NCBI RefSeq assembly: GCF_000264905.1
Contig: NW_006763164.1
Location: 1 to 28,910, forward strand
Direction of reading: 5' to 3'
Length of the DNA stretch: 28,910 bases
DNA from: Stereum hirsutum FP-91666 SS1
Lineage: Eukaryota > Basidiomycota > Agaricomycetes > Russulales > Stereaceae
Below the pieces are notes generated by a model. That model worked only from the letters and a program-made list of their open reading frames with translations, did not search any database and had not been told where the DNA came from. This document shows positions 9,819 to 21,171 of the stretch, piece after piece. The stretch's first letter is position 1; each line of letters begins with the position of its first letter. The position numbers and the translations under genes are program-made.

Positions 9819-10339
9819 ATGTGCACTCTCTTAAAGTTGTTCGGTATCGACGTAAGAACCTGTGCGGTAATGGTAGTTTTGGGCGATGGCGTTCATCGCT
9901 TTGCCGATTGAGGGTGGTTGCGGGGCCAGATGATATGCGTGTCGAGGTGTTTAGTTCGCTGTACTCAATCTCCGCCCGATAAATATATATTTGGGTCTCT
10001 TTGCATGATATGAGGTTTCTCGTGCACATATGACAAACATTTCGTTTTCCGTTGTGGCATATACAGACAGAAACGAACTGTGCCGAGTTCGTCTGAAAGA
10101 TATTGTGGCACTGTAATCGGAAGTGTGGCACCAGACTGCAAGCTGATTGGCTCACTTTGGTGCCTATATTTAGGCCGACAGCCAGGAAAACGGTGCGTGT
10201 TTGACAAATCAATTTATTGGGGCTTCCAGCATCGCTTGTTCCCTTCTCTCTTTCCCCCTCGTATCGTCTCTCCTCCTTTGCTGTACTCGAGGCAACATCC
10301 CATCCTCTGCGTATTTCTGATACTTCTGGAGTGCTCATT
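9819..10339 (+). promoter_or_regulatory. Promoter region of the dioxygenase gene
   Basis: There is no supported gene in this stretch; the 194-residue minus-strand open frame covering most of it has no splice or family support. Three signals are placed as in a fungal promoter. An inverted CCAAT box (ATTGG) lies at 10146-10150 and a TATA-like TATATTTA at about 10165-10172. A strongly pyrimidine-rich tract (about 10225-10290) follows and ends shortly before the ATG at 10340. Pyrimidine tracts upstream of starts are common in highly expressed fungal genes; that link is general knowledge, not a measurement here. Confidence 0.45.
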
Positions 10340-13231
10340 ATGAGTAACAACGACTTCTATTCCGGCCCTCGGTTTGATCTTCCTGGTGCCATGCCTGCAC
10401 CTGGACTAGAAAATCGACCTGCTTACCTCCCTCGAATCTTCATTGTGGACAAACATGTTCAATACCCTGCTCATATATCTGGAACTATTTATGTGTATCT
10501 CGAAGATATTGCGGATGCTGTTCGCATGATTCAAATCCGAAATTTCACCAAGCGCTTGAAGATTCCTAGTGGTACTAAAGAGTACTTGACGAAAGAGTGT
10601 GGTGAGTCTATATACATTTGTATGTTCCTTATGCAGTAGACTTCGCATCGCTGCCAATTCGCCTTCCATTTATCTATACCACTTGGCAGACTTCGCGTCA
10701 CCATCAGTTTGCCTTCCATTTATTTACATTGCTTGGTAGACTTCGCGTCGCCATTTCCTCCATATTCAAGCATGTTTGTTTCAATTTTTTTCATGTTGTT
10801 TCGGTCACATATATTTTATCTTCCCTAATGGTTCATCTTCTATGGTACAGGTTTGCTTCATGCTGAGGATGGTGATGTCATGTTTGCACGGCCCATCGGG
10901 GGCAAGGGTGATGGTGCGGAAGACTCTCTTCAGCTCATGGCATTCGGCAAGTAAGTTATATTGATGGGTCTAAATCTGATAGTCATGGTACTGATCCTTT
11001 CGATATAGACGATGGATAACGGTCCCGGTCGTCGAGCGCCTTCTGAATTTTCGCAAGAATATTCTTGGGCCTGACGAGCTCATCAAGCCTGACAGTGCCG
11101 CAGATGGTACTGCTTTCGAGCGAGAGGGTCACTGCGAAGGAATTCGCGGTAGTACGCGTGCCTATAACCTTGCAGTAGCCTTTGAGCGTCAGACTCAAGT
11201 CAGTGCGCCTGCCAAACAGGGGAAGGGTTCTGTTGGAGAACTGGCAGAGGGCGTGAAGCTTCGGCAAGGTGCTATACAGGTGCGTGTGCATTCAGTGTTT
11301 ATTATTGTGTTGGCGCACTGTTCTAATTTATCTCGGTTCCAAGCATTCGACTGATGTGGGTATGTACTTTGCCGAAAAGTTACCAGGGCGATGGAGGGAG
11401 GTTGTTTCGAAGCAATCAGATCTCGTGAATGCACCTCGAATCGGCGTTGAAGATAATACGATGTTCGCAAATGTTCAAATGAATATAGCATCGGCCAAGA
11501 AGAAAGATGGTAAGGCCTTATTTTTTATTGCTAATGCGAGTTACTTACTATACTATAATCATCAGCTGGCAACGAGTTGAACTCTCTTGGTTTCTTCGGA
11601 GGCGCGCACATCGACAAGGGTGACTCTGAGGGCGCTCTTACTTGCATGTTAGCATGTAATAATGTTCCTGCAGATGGCTTTCATGGCGGGTTCTTTCACC
11701 TTATCGAGCTTGGTGTTTTTGTTACACTAGAAACTTTCAACTGTCTTTTCTTCTCTGGTCTCCGTCTCCATGGTGGTACTGCTCCAATTTGTACCGATTC
11801 CGCTTTATGGGTCGAATATGCCACACGTCTCGTTTTTGTGTTGTATCCTCCCCGTCACATTTTGGATAACTTCTCTATAACTGCTCTTGCTTCTTTTGAT
11901 ATTCGGCTTCGTAATGCGGAACAAGAACGGCAAGCTCGTATTGTGGAAGATAAGGAAGGGGGTTTGGCGGAGGATGGCGGAGATACCGATATAGAGGATG
12001 AAGATGTGATAGATGTGCCAGGCAAGAAGGGCAAAAAGGACCAGACTTTCAGAGTTCATTATGCAAACATGCTCAAACTTCCTCCTTCCATCAAGAACAA
12101 GTGAGTCCACTTATACTACGATGTTGTTGTCTTCTAAATATTTGTATATAGTCCTCAGAATCCTCATGTTCAGTCCCTCGAAAACCATGCTACTTTTGCT
12201 CAAGATGGTCATGTCATCATGCCCCGTCGAGCTTGGATTACTTTCATTGTTCGTAATATTTACCTGATGAACATTGGGCTTCTATGTCAACTTGGTATCA
12301 ACTCCGGAGTAAGTATCTCTTGATTATCAACACTTGCTGTTCTGATTATTTGGTAGTTGCGTGTGGATCCGACTGCTTTTCTGCAATCGTTTACTGTGTG
12401 TGGCGATGATCACTATGATATATCTGCGGAAGACATCAAGCGAGTCTTAGAGGACTGGAAATATGCTCCCCATATCAATGGTATGTTGAATACTATCCAA
12501 TACGGCTTGTATACTCAAGCATTTATCATGTTCAGACTTTGAAGCAGATGCTCCTCGCCGCGAAGCCGCCCGAGAATGGCATGATTGGGTGTCACATACG
12601 TCTAGGTTTATACCCTTCACCTACAACAGCACATATGGAGAACGATTAGAGATTGCAATTTCCAACTTTACGCCTGATTCGGGTTTGATTCGAAATCGTA
12701 TGTGATACGTATTGTTTTCCTTTTTGTCATTATTCCTGATGTTTTGTACTCATATAGAGTCCTACGAGAGCCAGTTAAAGAAACAAAAGGAAGGTCCTCG
12801 TGGCCACAAACCCTCGAATAAGGCTAAAGGAGAGGGTGCTCGCAGTGAGTAATGTATTATTCTGATATGCACTCTGTCACTTATATATGCTTGTCATAGA
12901 ATCACCGCGAAATAAGGCAAGCGATACTCCGGGAACGTCGAAGACTAAAGTTGGTGGTAAAGATGAAGATGACGATGACGATGAAGATGACGATGATGAT
13001 GATGATGGGGAGGAGGACCAGGATGAAGATGACACCGGCGATGAGGGTGAAGAAGGTGAAGAGAACAGTGGAGATTTAGACGAGCAACCGTCGGCAAATG
13101 AGAAGGAGGTTATCAGGAGAGCCATTCAGCATACTGTTACAATCGTCGCCACAGGGTCAAATTCTATGCGCAGCACTGTCCGGCCTGTCCGGCGCTCTAG
13201 CAGACTTAATGCAGGCAAGTTGAATAAATGA
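10340..13231 (+). CDS. Putative 2-oxoglutarate/Fe(II) dioxygenase, possibly TET/JBP-like, with acidic tail
   Basis: Ten exons: 10340-10601, 10851-10950, 11009-11279, 11344-11509, 11566-12100, 12152-12308, 12357-12480, 12536-12697, 12758-12844, 12900-13231. They give 731 residues with every phase matching. Introns are 48-64 bases except the first (249). A catalytic signature lies at 281-354: H281-x-D283 in GGAHIDKGDS, a glycine/hydrophobic strand (GGFFHLIELGVFV), the distal H335 in FSGLRLHGGTAP and R354 in ATRLVFVLYPP. H-x-D, a distal H, then R is the metal- and 2-oxoglutarate-binding pattern of the double-stranded beta-helix oxygenases. TET/JBP enzymes, expanded in basidiomycetes, use it to oxidise methylated bases. 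The TET/JBP assignment is inference; a JmjC-like or protein hydroxylase role is possible. Residues about 643-690 are almost all Asp/Glu, and the C-terminus is basic (STVRPVRRSSRL), as in chromatin proteins. No signal peptide or membrane segment is seen. The next gene starts 38 bases after the stop. Confidence 0.8.
10637..10755. repeat. 50-base minisatellite inside dioxygenase intron 1
   Basis: CTTCGC starts at 10641, 10691 and 10741, an exact 50-base period. Each unit contains the dispersed motif (NAGACTTCGCGTC...), and the first two share GCCTTCCATTTAT. The array accounts for much of why this intron is 249 bases while the other eight are 48-64. The splice sites (GTGAGT at 10602, ACAG at 10847-10850) are outside the array. 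Confidence 0.85.
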
Positions 13232-13269
13232 CGTGTTTACTTTTTAATTAACCTATATTGTTGTTTACA

Positions 13270-16011
13270 ATGTATCCAGAATACTATCAATCGGATCCCG
13301 TGTCGTCAAATGAACCGATTTACATCTCCGATAACCCCTACGCCAATATCATTGCTTCGTCAAATCGTCTCAACAATCGCATCGTTCGAGCGGATGATGG
13401 AGAAACTATACTCAAAGACCTCTGTAGGATATTCCGCGAGTGTAAGTAATAACATTTCGTATCGCTATGCTCAATACTTATTTTATATGTCTTAGTACCC
13501 GTTCCGCACCAGAATTGGTTCTCAGCACGTTCTATCTCCAGCCAGTTGACTGCTTATCGACAGAGCATATCATATCAACAGAATTCTCACCAACCTCCTT
13601 CCCTCGATTGGGACGTCGTTTTACGCCGTCACGTATTCCCGTTCTGGCAACGTGTCAGTCGGCACAACGAAGAGTGGCCATCCGTGGAGACTTTGCAGTC
13701 TGCATTGCTCAGCATGCGAGCTGTAAAGCACCTGACGGACGAACTTGACTCGACCTACGCTTTCATACGCTCTACACGGTACCACATCCTTATGGCACAT
13801 TGCTTTGCATGGCAATGGTTGGAGTCCCTCTGCTCTTACTACTCTCAGCCTCACATCGCAAAGGACACCGATTTCACAACATGGCCTTCCAGATTAGCTC
13901 GATATCTCTACATGATGTTCGAAATGCGACTCGCGACTTTCACCCTTTGTCCAGCCGACTATATTCCTTATCTTCCCACGGAAATTCAGTCGTTTCGCAC
14001 CATTGGCAACATGGATTATTCTATCCTGGATTGTGTACCGTCCCTTCAACAACGTGTTTATATCCAGATGAAGCATGTTTTACGGAAGTGGTTGGACTTT
14101 CCGCAGGACAATCTAGCAGACAGTCGGGCATGGATTGTACAGAACTTTATTGGCGTTTTAGGGACTGGTTCTCTTCTACTGGACGAGACATGGGAGATTT
14201 ATCAGCATGTGCCGAAATATGTGCTAGGACGAAAAAGCAATCGGGCGCGCACCATCTTCATGCATCAACTCATCCCTTTCCACGACCACATCGAACAATG
14301 CGAGGCTGCGGACAAGACGTCTCCAGCTCGGACCATGTTGGATCAGTACCGTTTGGAGCATGCAGAGTATGGGACTGGCAGAGATCTCAGCATGGTGGTG
14401 GCACGTTCAAACTCCATCGAATTGGTAGATTCTTTCCAAGTGCGGACTTCAGATGGTGATATCGATGCATATGGTGTTGATGAATTCGGGGGACTGTATG
14501 AGGGTAACATGGATGTAGACGCAGATGCAGTCATGTGGCCTAGCCCTTCAATGGAGGTATGTTTGTAATATTGTCCCTACTTCATTTGCCTCACATCATC
14601 ACCTTTTCATACAATCAGATACGTTCGCCTGAAGATCACGATTCTGTTCAAGATATTGCCCAGTTTGAAACACGTTCCTGGCAAGTGGAGGTATGATACA
14701 ATATTGCTCAATTTATAACACATTCTCATCATAGCCTTTACGATTTAGATGTCTTATGGAATGAATGATGCATCTGGGCATGAAGAACATACATCTTCGT
14801 CTTCTATGAATCATCCAGATCTTTCACCAACAAACTCCCGGCCTTCAAAACGAACCCTTGATATATCTGATTCTCATCAGTCGAACAAGCGCACCAAGCA
14901 TACGCCTTCCATCCACAGCTCTATTACACCTCCATCATCACCATCCTCTTCTACTTATCCTTCGCCTATTTCAATCGCTCGCATGCACCAAGCCCTCCGA
15001 GTCTTACGCAAGCTGGCATTTTTCTTGGATTATCCATATCCACATGAAAATGTGCAGGGATCATGCTACACAGGATCTTTCGATGGACAAGCGGCGGAGG
15101 ATCTCAAATTGTTGAAGAAGGTTGCTAGTAATTTGGATGGATTCCTCCCATTCCCTCGACGCGCTCCTTCCGTCCTACATGCGATGTTGCCCTCTGGTCT
15201 CACAGATCGTGTTCTCAGTCCATCACTGCTATTCAGCGCGATATCCTTCCGTGCCGTTTTCTTCAAGTCCCTATATCACTTTGATCATCCGACCTTCCTG
15301 CAAGATTTCGAGGAGTACAAACGCCGTGTTCAAAGCAGGCCACAACACCCCTCTCCAGTTGTTACCCCTGGAGCTACCACCGATTCATACTGGGCAAATC
15401 CGAATCAATACAGCACTGGACCGCACAAGCCTTTAGTCGAGCATATCAGCACATACTGGTCGTCAGTCAATCTCGAATGGTGCTATCCTCCTCACAAGGT
15501 GTTCAAAGGCTACAATTCCAACAATCCTCCACCATCCGTTCCACCATCTCCCATCCCATTTCAGCCCTTCATGAGAGACTACCTTTGCTTCAATAGGAAG
15601 TCAAAGGCTACGGGAGACAGAATAAATCTTTTCCCAAATCTCGGTGGTTTAATTGGATATCTTTGTGCTTTGGATCTTTCTTATGCAGGTCATGTCGAGA
15701 AACCGTCCATAGACGATATTGTTGATGCTATGGTGAATGTCAATTCAGGGGGAATCAGGGGTCTCATTGCACTGGGGCTGGTGGAAAAAAATGATGGTAA
15801 AAAAAAGTATTCTGTTATTGAAATTCAGCAGGCTTTTACTGTACTGCACACCTTTTTAGACGACCATCTGACAGACGAAGAGAAAGAGAAGATGGTATTT
15901 GATCGCCCTATGTCTGAACACTTCTCTTGTAAACTTTCCAAACTTGTTGGTCTCAAACTGGTTGTATTTAAAGACGATGAGCCTTTTGATTCTTGTGCTT
16001 GCTGCAGTTAG
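13270..16011 (+). CDS. Unknown 855-residue protein with bipartite nuclear signal
   Basis: Exons 13270-13441, 13496-14556, 14619-14690 and 14749-16011; introns of 54, 62 and 58 bases; all phases fit. It starts at MYPEYYQSDPV, the first ATG after the upstream gene's stop. Residues about 60-340 look alpha-helical and Trp/Tyr-rich (LDWDVVLRRHVFPFWQRV, FAWQWLESLCSYY). Residues about 435-520 are Ser/Pro-rich and carry a bipartite basic cluster (SKRTLDISDSHQSNKRTK, about 468-485), suggesting nuclear import. A second folded part follows (about 525-840), ending in a short Cys cluster (SCACCS). No known domain is recognised. The last exon begins exactly with an ATG after a good acceptor, so it could instead be a separate 420-residue gene starting at 14749. 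The phase-0 junction and continuous frame favour one gene. It lies tandem and very close to the dioxygenase gene and convergent with the next gene. Confidence 0.75.
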
Positions 16012-16288
16012 CTTATTCTACTTTTATTGTCTTGTTTTGTTATTCCTACTCTACAATAGACTCTGCATTGTTTTTATCTGACTTGTATGTTTGATTCAAG
16101 CATCTGGAGCCTATACCATAACTCGTATTCTGAATAGCAGACATTTGAATTGCTACAAATGCACTCTAGCCAGTACTGTCTTTGACACTGATAAATTGTA
16201 CTCAGACATTTAATGTAAGTGTTCGCACTGATGTCGATTTGTATCACACTGATTGTTGTATCAAATACAGGATTGTCAGCCTTCCCAT

Positions 16289-17628
16289 CTAAGCTATATC
16301 ATCATTCAAGCTTAAACCATCGATGTTCAAGCTGCCGTTTCGAAACCTTCCCTCTGCTCCTGATTCGCCCTCTTTCGATTCAGCCATACTCTCGTCCACT
16401 CTCTCTATATGTTCCTCTGTTCTCACTTTTTTCGTCGACATCTCGCCAGCCGGAGAAAACTGAAGATATCCTATGGGCCGTTTGATGGCTATACCTCTCC
16501 CGGCCTTCTGATGTTCATTTCGTGCACGTACAATTGATTCGTAAGTCTGTTCCTTCAGTCAGAGCGAATCGATTGTATATATTGTTGCTAACGAACCTGT
16601 TGCATGGCATTATCAAGCATAGCTATGCTCTTCAGTTGACATATTAAGCGATGCTGTATAGTCTTGCCTCCAGAAGGCACAGTCTTGAATGCTATCTGAA
16701 TCTGTACTAACTGTCCGGCTCGAAACTGTGCCGGATTGAAGCAGACAAAGCTGCAATCATTTCTATATTATGTCAGTATTGTATGCTCTGTATAACATGA
16801 GAACCAGACTAACCCTGTTTTGCGACGGTGAATAGGTATATATTGGTAGTATCCCACTTCATTAGTGGACAGGTGAACCATGTTGGATGTAGCCGCACGG
16901 GAAAGATGCTGATATGGATCAACATTTGATCCAAAGGGTATGCTGAGCTCGCCATTTGCATGCTGAATAGGCGTGAAATAACGGTTGGAGTACTCCTTCG
17001 AAGTCATATCGGAGTCTGTTGTGTTGAGTCCGTCCCAAGGTTTCAATGTACCTTCTTTATAATTGGCTGACATCTTTTGATGAATGGCCTCGATGGCTTG
17101 TCGATCCTCGACGAAATGCTTGTTTCCCCATCCATGGATAACCACACTTTGTTTCGCGAACTGAACGCGGCGTGGAAGGCTGGGTCCGTCAATTCCTCAT
17201 ATAATTATCATATAAATTGTAACTGACTTACTCTGTTTTTGCAAGAATTGGAGGAAGTGTAAAATCCCACAAAACACCCTGCACAACAAATATCGCCTCG
17301 ATGCCTTCAGACTCCGAGCTTCCTTCATTGAAAAGAAGTGTTGAATTTCCGTCTGTATCCGTATATATGATGGTACGTTCGTCGAGTGTTGGCAACTATA
17401 AATTGAACAGTTAGCATATAGAGTTTGACAATATATTTGATCTCACATTCTTCAAGGGATAAAGAAAGTTCGAAGTATCCATTTGACCTCTGACCTCGGC
17501 CAGGACACCATCGATATGTGCGGCTGCATAATGTCAGTGCCTTCAGTTATTATTTTATATGTTAGACTGAACTCACTGTTCTGAGAAGATTCCATATAGC
17601 GACGGAAGTCTGCAACATCAAAAGTCAT
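16289..17628 (-). CDS. Unknown 356-residue protein
   Basis: Minus-strand exons: 17628-17577, 17523-17447, 17395-17232, 17179-16814, 16750-16597, 16546-16289. Introns are 49-63 bases, all GT-AG with matching phase. The start is MTFDVADFRRYM; upstream in-frame sequence meets a stop at about 17660 and no in-phase earlier exon was found. The middle (VVIHGWGNKHFVEDRQAIEA, then KPWDGLN, RYFTPI, GYYQYIPI) and the segment FVCFNPAQFRAGQLVQIQIA look well folded and beta-rich. The last exon is charged and probably disordered (STKKVRTEEHIERVDESMAE). No signal peptide, membrane segment or catalytic motif is seen. From memory, proteins with this feel are multi-copy in Agaricomycetes and unannotated; I do not assign a function. 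It is convergent with the preceding gene (277-base gap) and divergent from the first F-box gene. Confidence 0.75.
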
Positions 17629-18300
17629 GTTGGATACTGGATTGGGCAGAACGTAGCCTATTTAGATGGGAAGTTAGGGCTGATAACAGAAGACGGTATG
17701 TCGTCTCTTGTACTTTTTTCATGTTGCAGCATGTTTTGCTGATCTAGGGTTGGGAAACGACTTCAACCATATCTGGCTCGATCTGAATATGGCTGCCATT
17801 AATTCATGTACGATCTATGAACGGAGTTCATAGCAGTACGGTGGAAGTATTTCATACCAGCACGGTGGAAGCACTAGCACCGATTGAACGTTTGAGGGTA
17901 ACCTATTTCGCTTGGTCTGCGTGCCCCTCTCGCTTGTCTCGCTTACCACTTGTGGCGTATGTTTTAGGTTCTTTATGTCGCTTATTTTGTTTCTTTTTAT
18001 ATGAAGCCTGCACGATACGCAGAATCCACGGATATTCCCCGAGTCCCTTGTCAATTGACTTATCCTCAAGTTACTTCTGGTTATACTTATACTGCTCGTC
18101 ATAGAGTCCTTGGGTAAGAACCCTATTTTGTTCCTGGTCGAATGCGATGTTAATATCAATCCAATACAGTATCTACAACATCTGTCATACACATTCAGTG
18201 ACTGTGTCTGCCTAAGAATTCCACATATCGGTACAATATAGTCTTTGTTCATGGTTTTATGTCGCTCATATTCTTCAAGCTCCATATCTGTCTCCTCAAC
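17629..18300. promoter_or_regulatory. Divergent promoter region between the unknown gene and the first F-box gene
   Basis: This separates two divergent starts (17628 minus, 18301 plus). It contains a short direct repeat (AGTACGGTGGAAG near 17833 and AGCACGGTGGAAG near 17858). A possible 5' UTR intron of the F-box gene lies at 18114-18169 (GTAAGA...AATACAG, 56 bases). The minus-strand 211-residue open frame at 18450-17815 is antisense to F-box exons and is not called. Confidence 0.4.
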
Positions 18301-20285
18301 ATGGCATTCAGAAGACCATTGCGCAGTGTCGAGCAGCGTTTCAGGTAAGCACAATTCATTGTACTCCGTCTGTGTGTATTCCGATGACTTACGGATATAT
18401 AGGGTTGATGCTTTGAGAACCATGTTGCCAGAGATACTACTCACCATCATGTCGTTCCTCCCTATGAGCGATATTGCTACCTGTACACAGGTTTGCCAAT
18501 CGTGGCTTGGTCCTGCTATACTTCGTCTCTATCGGGAACTCGATTTTGGTTTTTTCGCGGGAATGCTGGGCCTGCCTTTCATGTACGATGTGCCAGATCC
18601 AACTGAACGCAGACTGGTATGCCATAGTAAATTTCGTCTTCACGTGCATTATGGCTTACGATTGCAATATGTGCTCCCAGGTCATCCCCAAGGAGATGAT
18701 CATCCCGAAGTGGCGCTGGGACCTATACAAGCCTCTCTTCGTACACACCAAAGCACTGTATGACAACTCCGTTTATGGTTATCGGGGAATGACGCCGGAA
18801 AGCATAGATGTCATTGCTCGCAGCTGGTACTTTGGAGCCATGTTCCCGAACCTCGAACATCTTTATCTTCTGTCGTCATCGCTTATCCCGGTCTTCAACT
18901 CTCCATCCCTCAAATCCGCCCATATCACGCCTGCTGCCGCTCGTGATACCAATATCAGCTTCCTTGGCGCTCTTAGTGAAACAGCAATGAACAGCCATAG
19001 TCTTACGGAAATCATGATCATCCCAGGCGAGGTCGACGAGGGTCCTATCGTCGACCACGATGAAGTCCGAATCGCAAGTATGAACGCATATACCATGTCC
19101 AGAACACTCATCCGCGTCTCACTTCCCCTCTACTATCTCACCCCGTGCCTTCTTCACATACTCTCAACTCTTCCGTGCCTCGAAATCATCGACATGGTCA
19201 CCAAGACGAGCGCATCCCCTACACTCGAAGATGGCTGGACGGGCCCGATGGATGCCGTTGGATCCTTCCGCACTTCTCAGGATAACTCATTCCCGATGTT
19301 ACGCGCTGGATCCTTCCCTATGCTCCATACCATCTGTATCGCATTCAATGATCCCATGGCCGCGGTCGAACTCCTTCGCAAACCCCACTTCCCTGTCGAC
19401 CGCATTTCGCGTTACACTATTCGTATCAGCGGCCAAGCATACACCAACATGTCGGTCGGTATTCGTCTCATCATCGAAACCCTTGCGCAGAGGAAGAGTC
19501 CGGTTACGGACCTCACCATTAATACCGCTGCAGCGAGTGGCACACCGGTCAGCGCCCTATCCCACCACGACGTGATCTCATATTATGATCTTGTCAAGTT
19601 ACGCGAACTATCACATCTTCTCCGATTTCATCTGGTACACAATAGCCCAGTCAACATCACGAACCATGGACTCACCCTACTCATCAAAAACTGGAACATC
19701 AAATCGCTCATTCTTAATCCCAGCCCACTCATCTATACTCTATCTTCTCTCACTCCGGATGTACTCCTTGAAGTCGCAAGAAACTGCCCAACAATACGCG
19801 AGTTAGGCTTGTTTCTGGATACCTCCATAGGCGACCTCACATTACCCACATTTGGCCCTGTCATGTCCAGACTCGAACGCCTTCATCTCGGAAACTCCTT
19901 CATGACTGTTGGTGATCACAGAAGATCGAGACAGATCGCAAGCTTCCTGTCGAACATGACAAACCAACTTCCTTTCATCCTTATGCCCCGTGAGCAAGAG
20001 CCCCGACTGGACGCAACCTTTCACCGTATTGTCATTGTTGACCCGACAACGCTTGGTTTGGAATATGATGGTGAGAATCAGTTACCTTACTTAGATGAAG
20101 AGTGGAGGTTCGTCTGCAACAACTTAGAGTCGGTCAGGGAACGGGATTTGGCGTTGGTGGAGGTGGAATGTCTCCGTTATAATATCGAGGTATTACATAT
20201 GACGTGTAGGAGGCTTGAGAGTCAGTTGGTTGTTGCTAAAAGGCTACCCCGTCAAGGAAAGTCTACGCCCTTCTTCTCCAAATAG
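18301..20285 (+). CDS. F-box protein 1
   Basis: Exons 18301-18344, 18403-18616 and 18681-20285 give 620 residues; introns of 58 and 64 bases fit in phase. The F-box is at residues 22-63 (LPEILLTIMSFLPMSDIA, then VCQSWLGPAI). It should bind Skp1 and make this a substrate receptor of an SCF ubiquitin ligase in nucleus or cytoplasm. The remaining 550 residues have irregular leucine-rich, LRR-like spacing (for example FPNLEHLYLLSSSLIPVF), the usual substrate-binding part. Near the C-terminus is a signature shared with the next two genes: SLILNPSPLIYTLSSL...RELGLFLDTS. The last 50 residues look like a coiled coil (ALVEVECLRYNIEVLHM). First in a head-to-tail row of three paralogues. The F-box is the best-preserved of the three. 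Confidence 0.85.
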
Positions 20286-21171
20286 TTTAACCAGCTCTTA
20301 TTGTTCTTTGGATTACATTACAATCATTCTTTATTACTCATACCTATCTGACTTCTAATAATTCCATAATAACCTTCAAACGTTTCGTAAAAACAATGGT
20401 CAACTTCCAATATTTTTCCTTTTCCCTTGTACTTAGTCTATTCAGTCCTGTGGGTATATGTGTCTGATGAAGACGAACATCTTTCGCTAATGATATTGTT
20501 CTGAGCTTCTTTCGATCTATTTGGCTTCGTCCTTGAACCTCCTGACATTAATGGTTTTCATTCTGATACTTCTCTCGATCTGTTCGACTTCGTGTTTGAA
20601 GCTATAACTTTATGCATTCCGAGGCTTCTCTCGATCTGTTCGACTTCGTGTTTGAAGCTATAACTTTATGCATTCCGAGGCTTCTCTCGATCTCATCAGC
20701 TCCATATTTAGAGGTATTTAATCAAGAATCTTCATTTCGATACTTGAGAAGCTAATTTATATAACTTTCCTCCGACATAAAAGTCTTCTTGACTTCACCG
20801 TCTACTGTTTCAGGGCGATGTTATTGTTCGGTTGCACATGTATCATGTTTTAGTAGTTGTAACATCCTGGATTGACTTCGCACTTCTTCATTCCATTACG
20901 GCTAATTATGGGGGCTCAGGTGATTATTTCCCTCGGTTCCTTAGCCGACCTCGCCTTTCTTTCGTGATCCCTTTATATCCCTTTATATCGTGCATCACCA
21001 ACTTTCCTTGAACCCACCCTTTCTCGCTTTCTTCGATAAATCCTATCTAATTCCTGAGTAGTTATCAGCCCTCACCCTGCACAATTTCACCCACGAATAG
21101 TGAGTATCGAGCCTTTCTTTCCAATTTCAGTTTACTGATAAGAAGTCATCTAGGAAATTTGCCTTTCAATC
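20286..21171. promoter_or_regulatory. Intergenic region with minisatellite and promoter of F-box gene 2
   Basis: No coding sequence is supported. The first part holds the 56-base repeat described separately. Upstream of the ATG at 21172 is a duplicated TATA-like element, CCCTTTATATCCCTTTATAT, at about 20970-20989, then pyrimidine-rich sequence. A probable 5' UTR intron at 21100-21153 (GTGAGT...ATCTAG, 54 bases, with a CTGAT branch-point-like site) ends 18 bases before the ATG. Confidence 0.5.
20507..20693. repeat. 56-base minisatellite downstream of F-box gene 1
   Basis: Copies of CTTCTCTCGATCT start at 20507 (diverged), 20569, 20625 and 20681. The last three are spaced exactly 56 bases apart, and the two complete units between them are almost identical. 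The first copy is older and 62 bases from the next. It lies 222 bases after the stop of F-box gene 1. Confidence 0.85.

Noticed and set aside
9766..10350. Minus-strand open frame of 194 residues
   Set aside because: It covers the promoter and 5' end of the dioxygenase gene antisense, shows no family resemblance and has no supporting introns.
12877..13125. Minus-strand Ser-rich frame of 82 residues
   Set aside because: It is the antisense of the Asp/Glu tract (GAT/GAA codons read as ATC/TTC or TCA/TCT in other frames).
13190..13290. A fusion of the dioxygenase and the following gene through a hidden intron
   Set aside because: The only plausible donor (GTTGAA near 13219) and acceptor (ATCCAG near 13279) do not match in phase.
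13800..14459. Plus-strand open frame of 219 residues
   Set aside because: It overlaps the 1061-base exon of a phase-consistent four-exon gene in another frame.
17815..18450. Minus-strand open frame of 211 residues
   Set aside because: It is antisense to exons 1-2 of the first F-box gene and spans a divergent promoter; no splice or family support.
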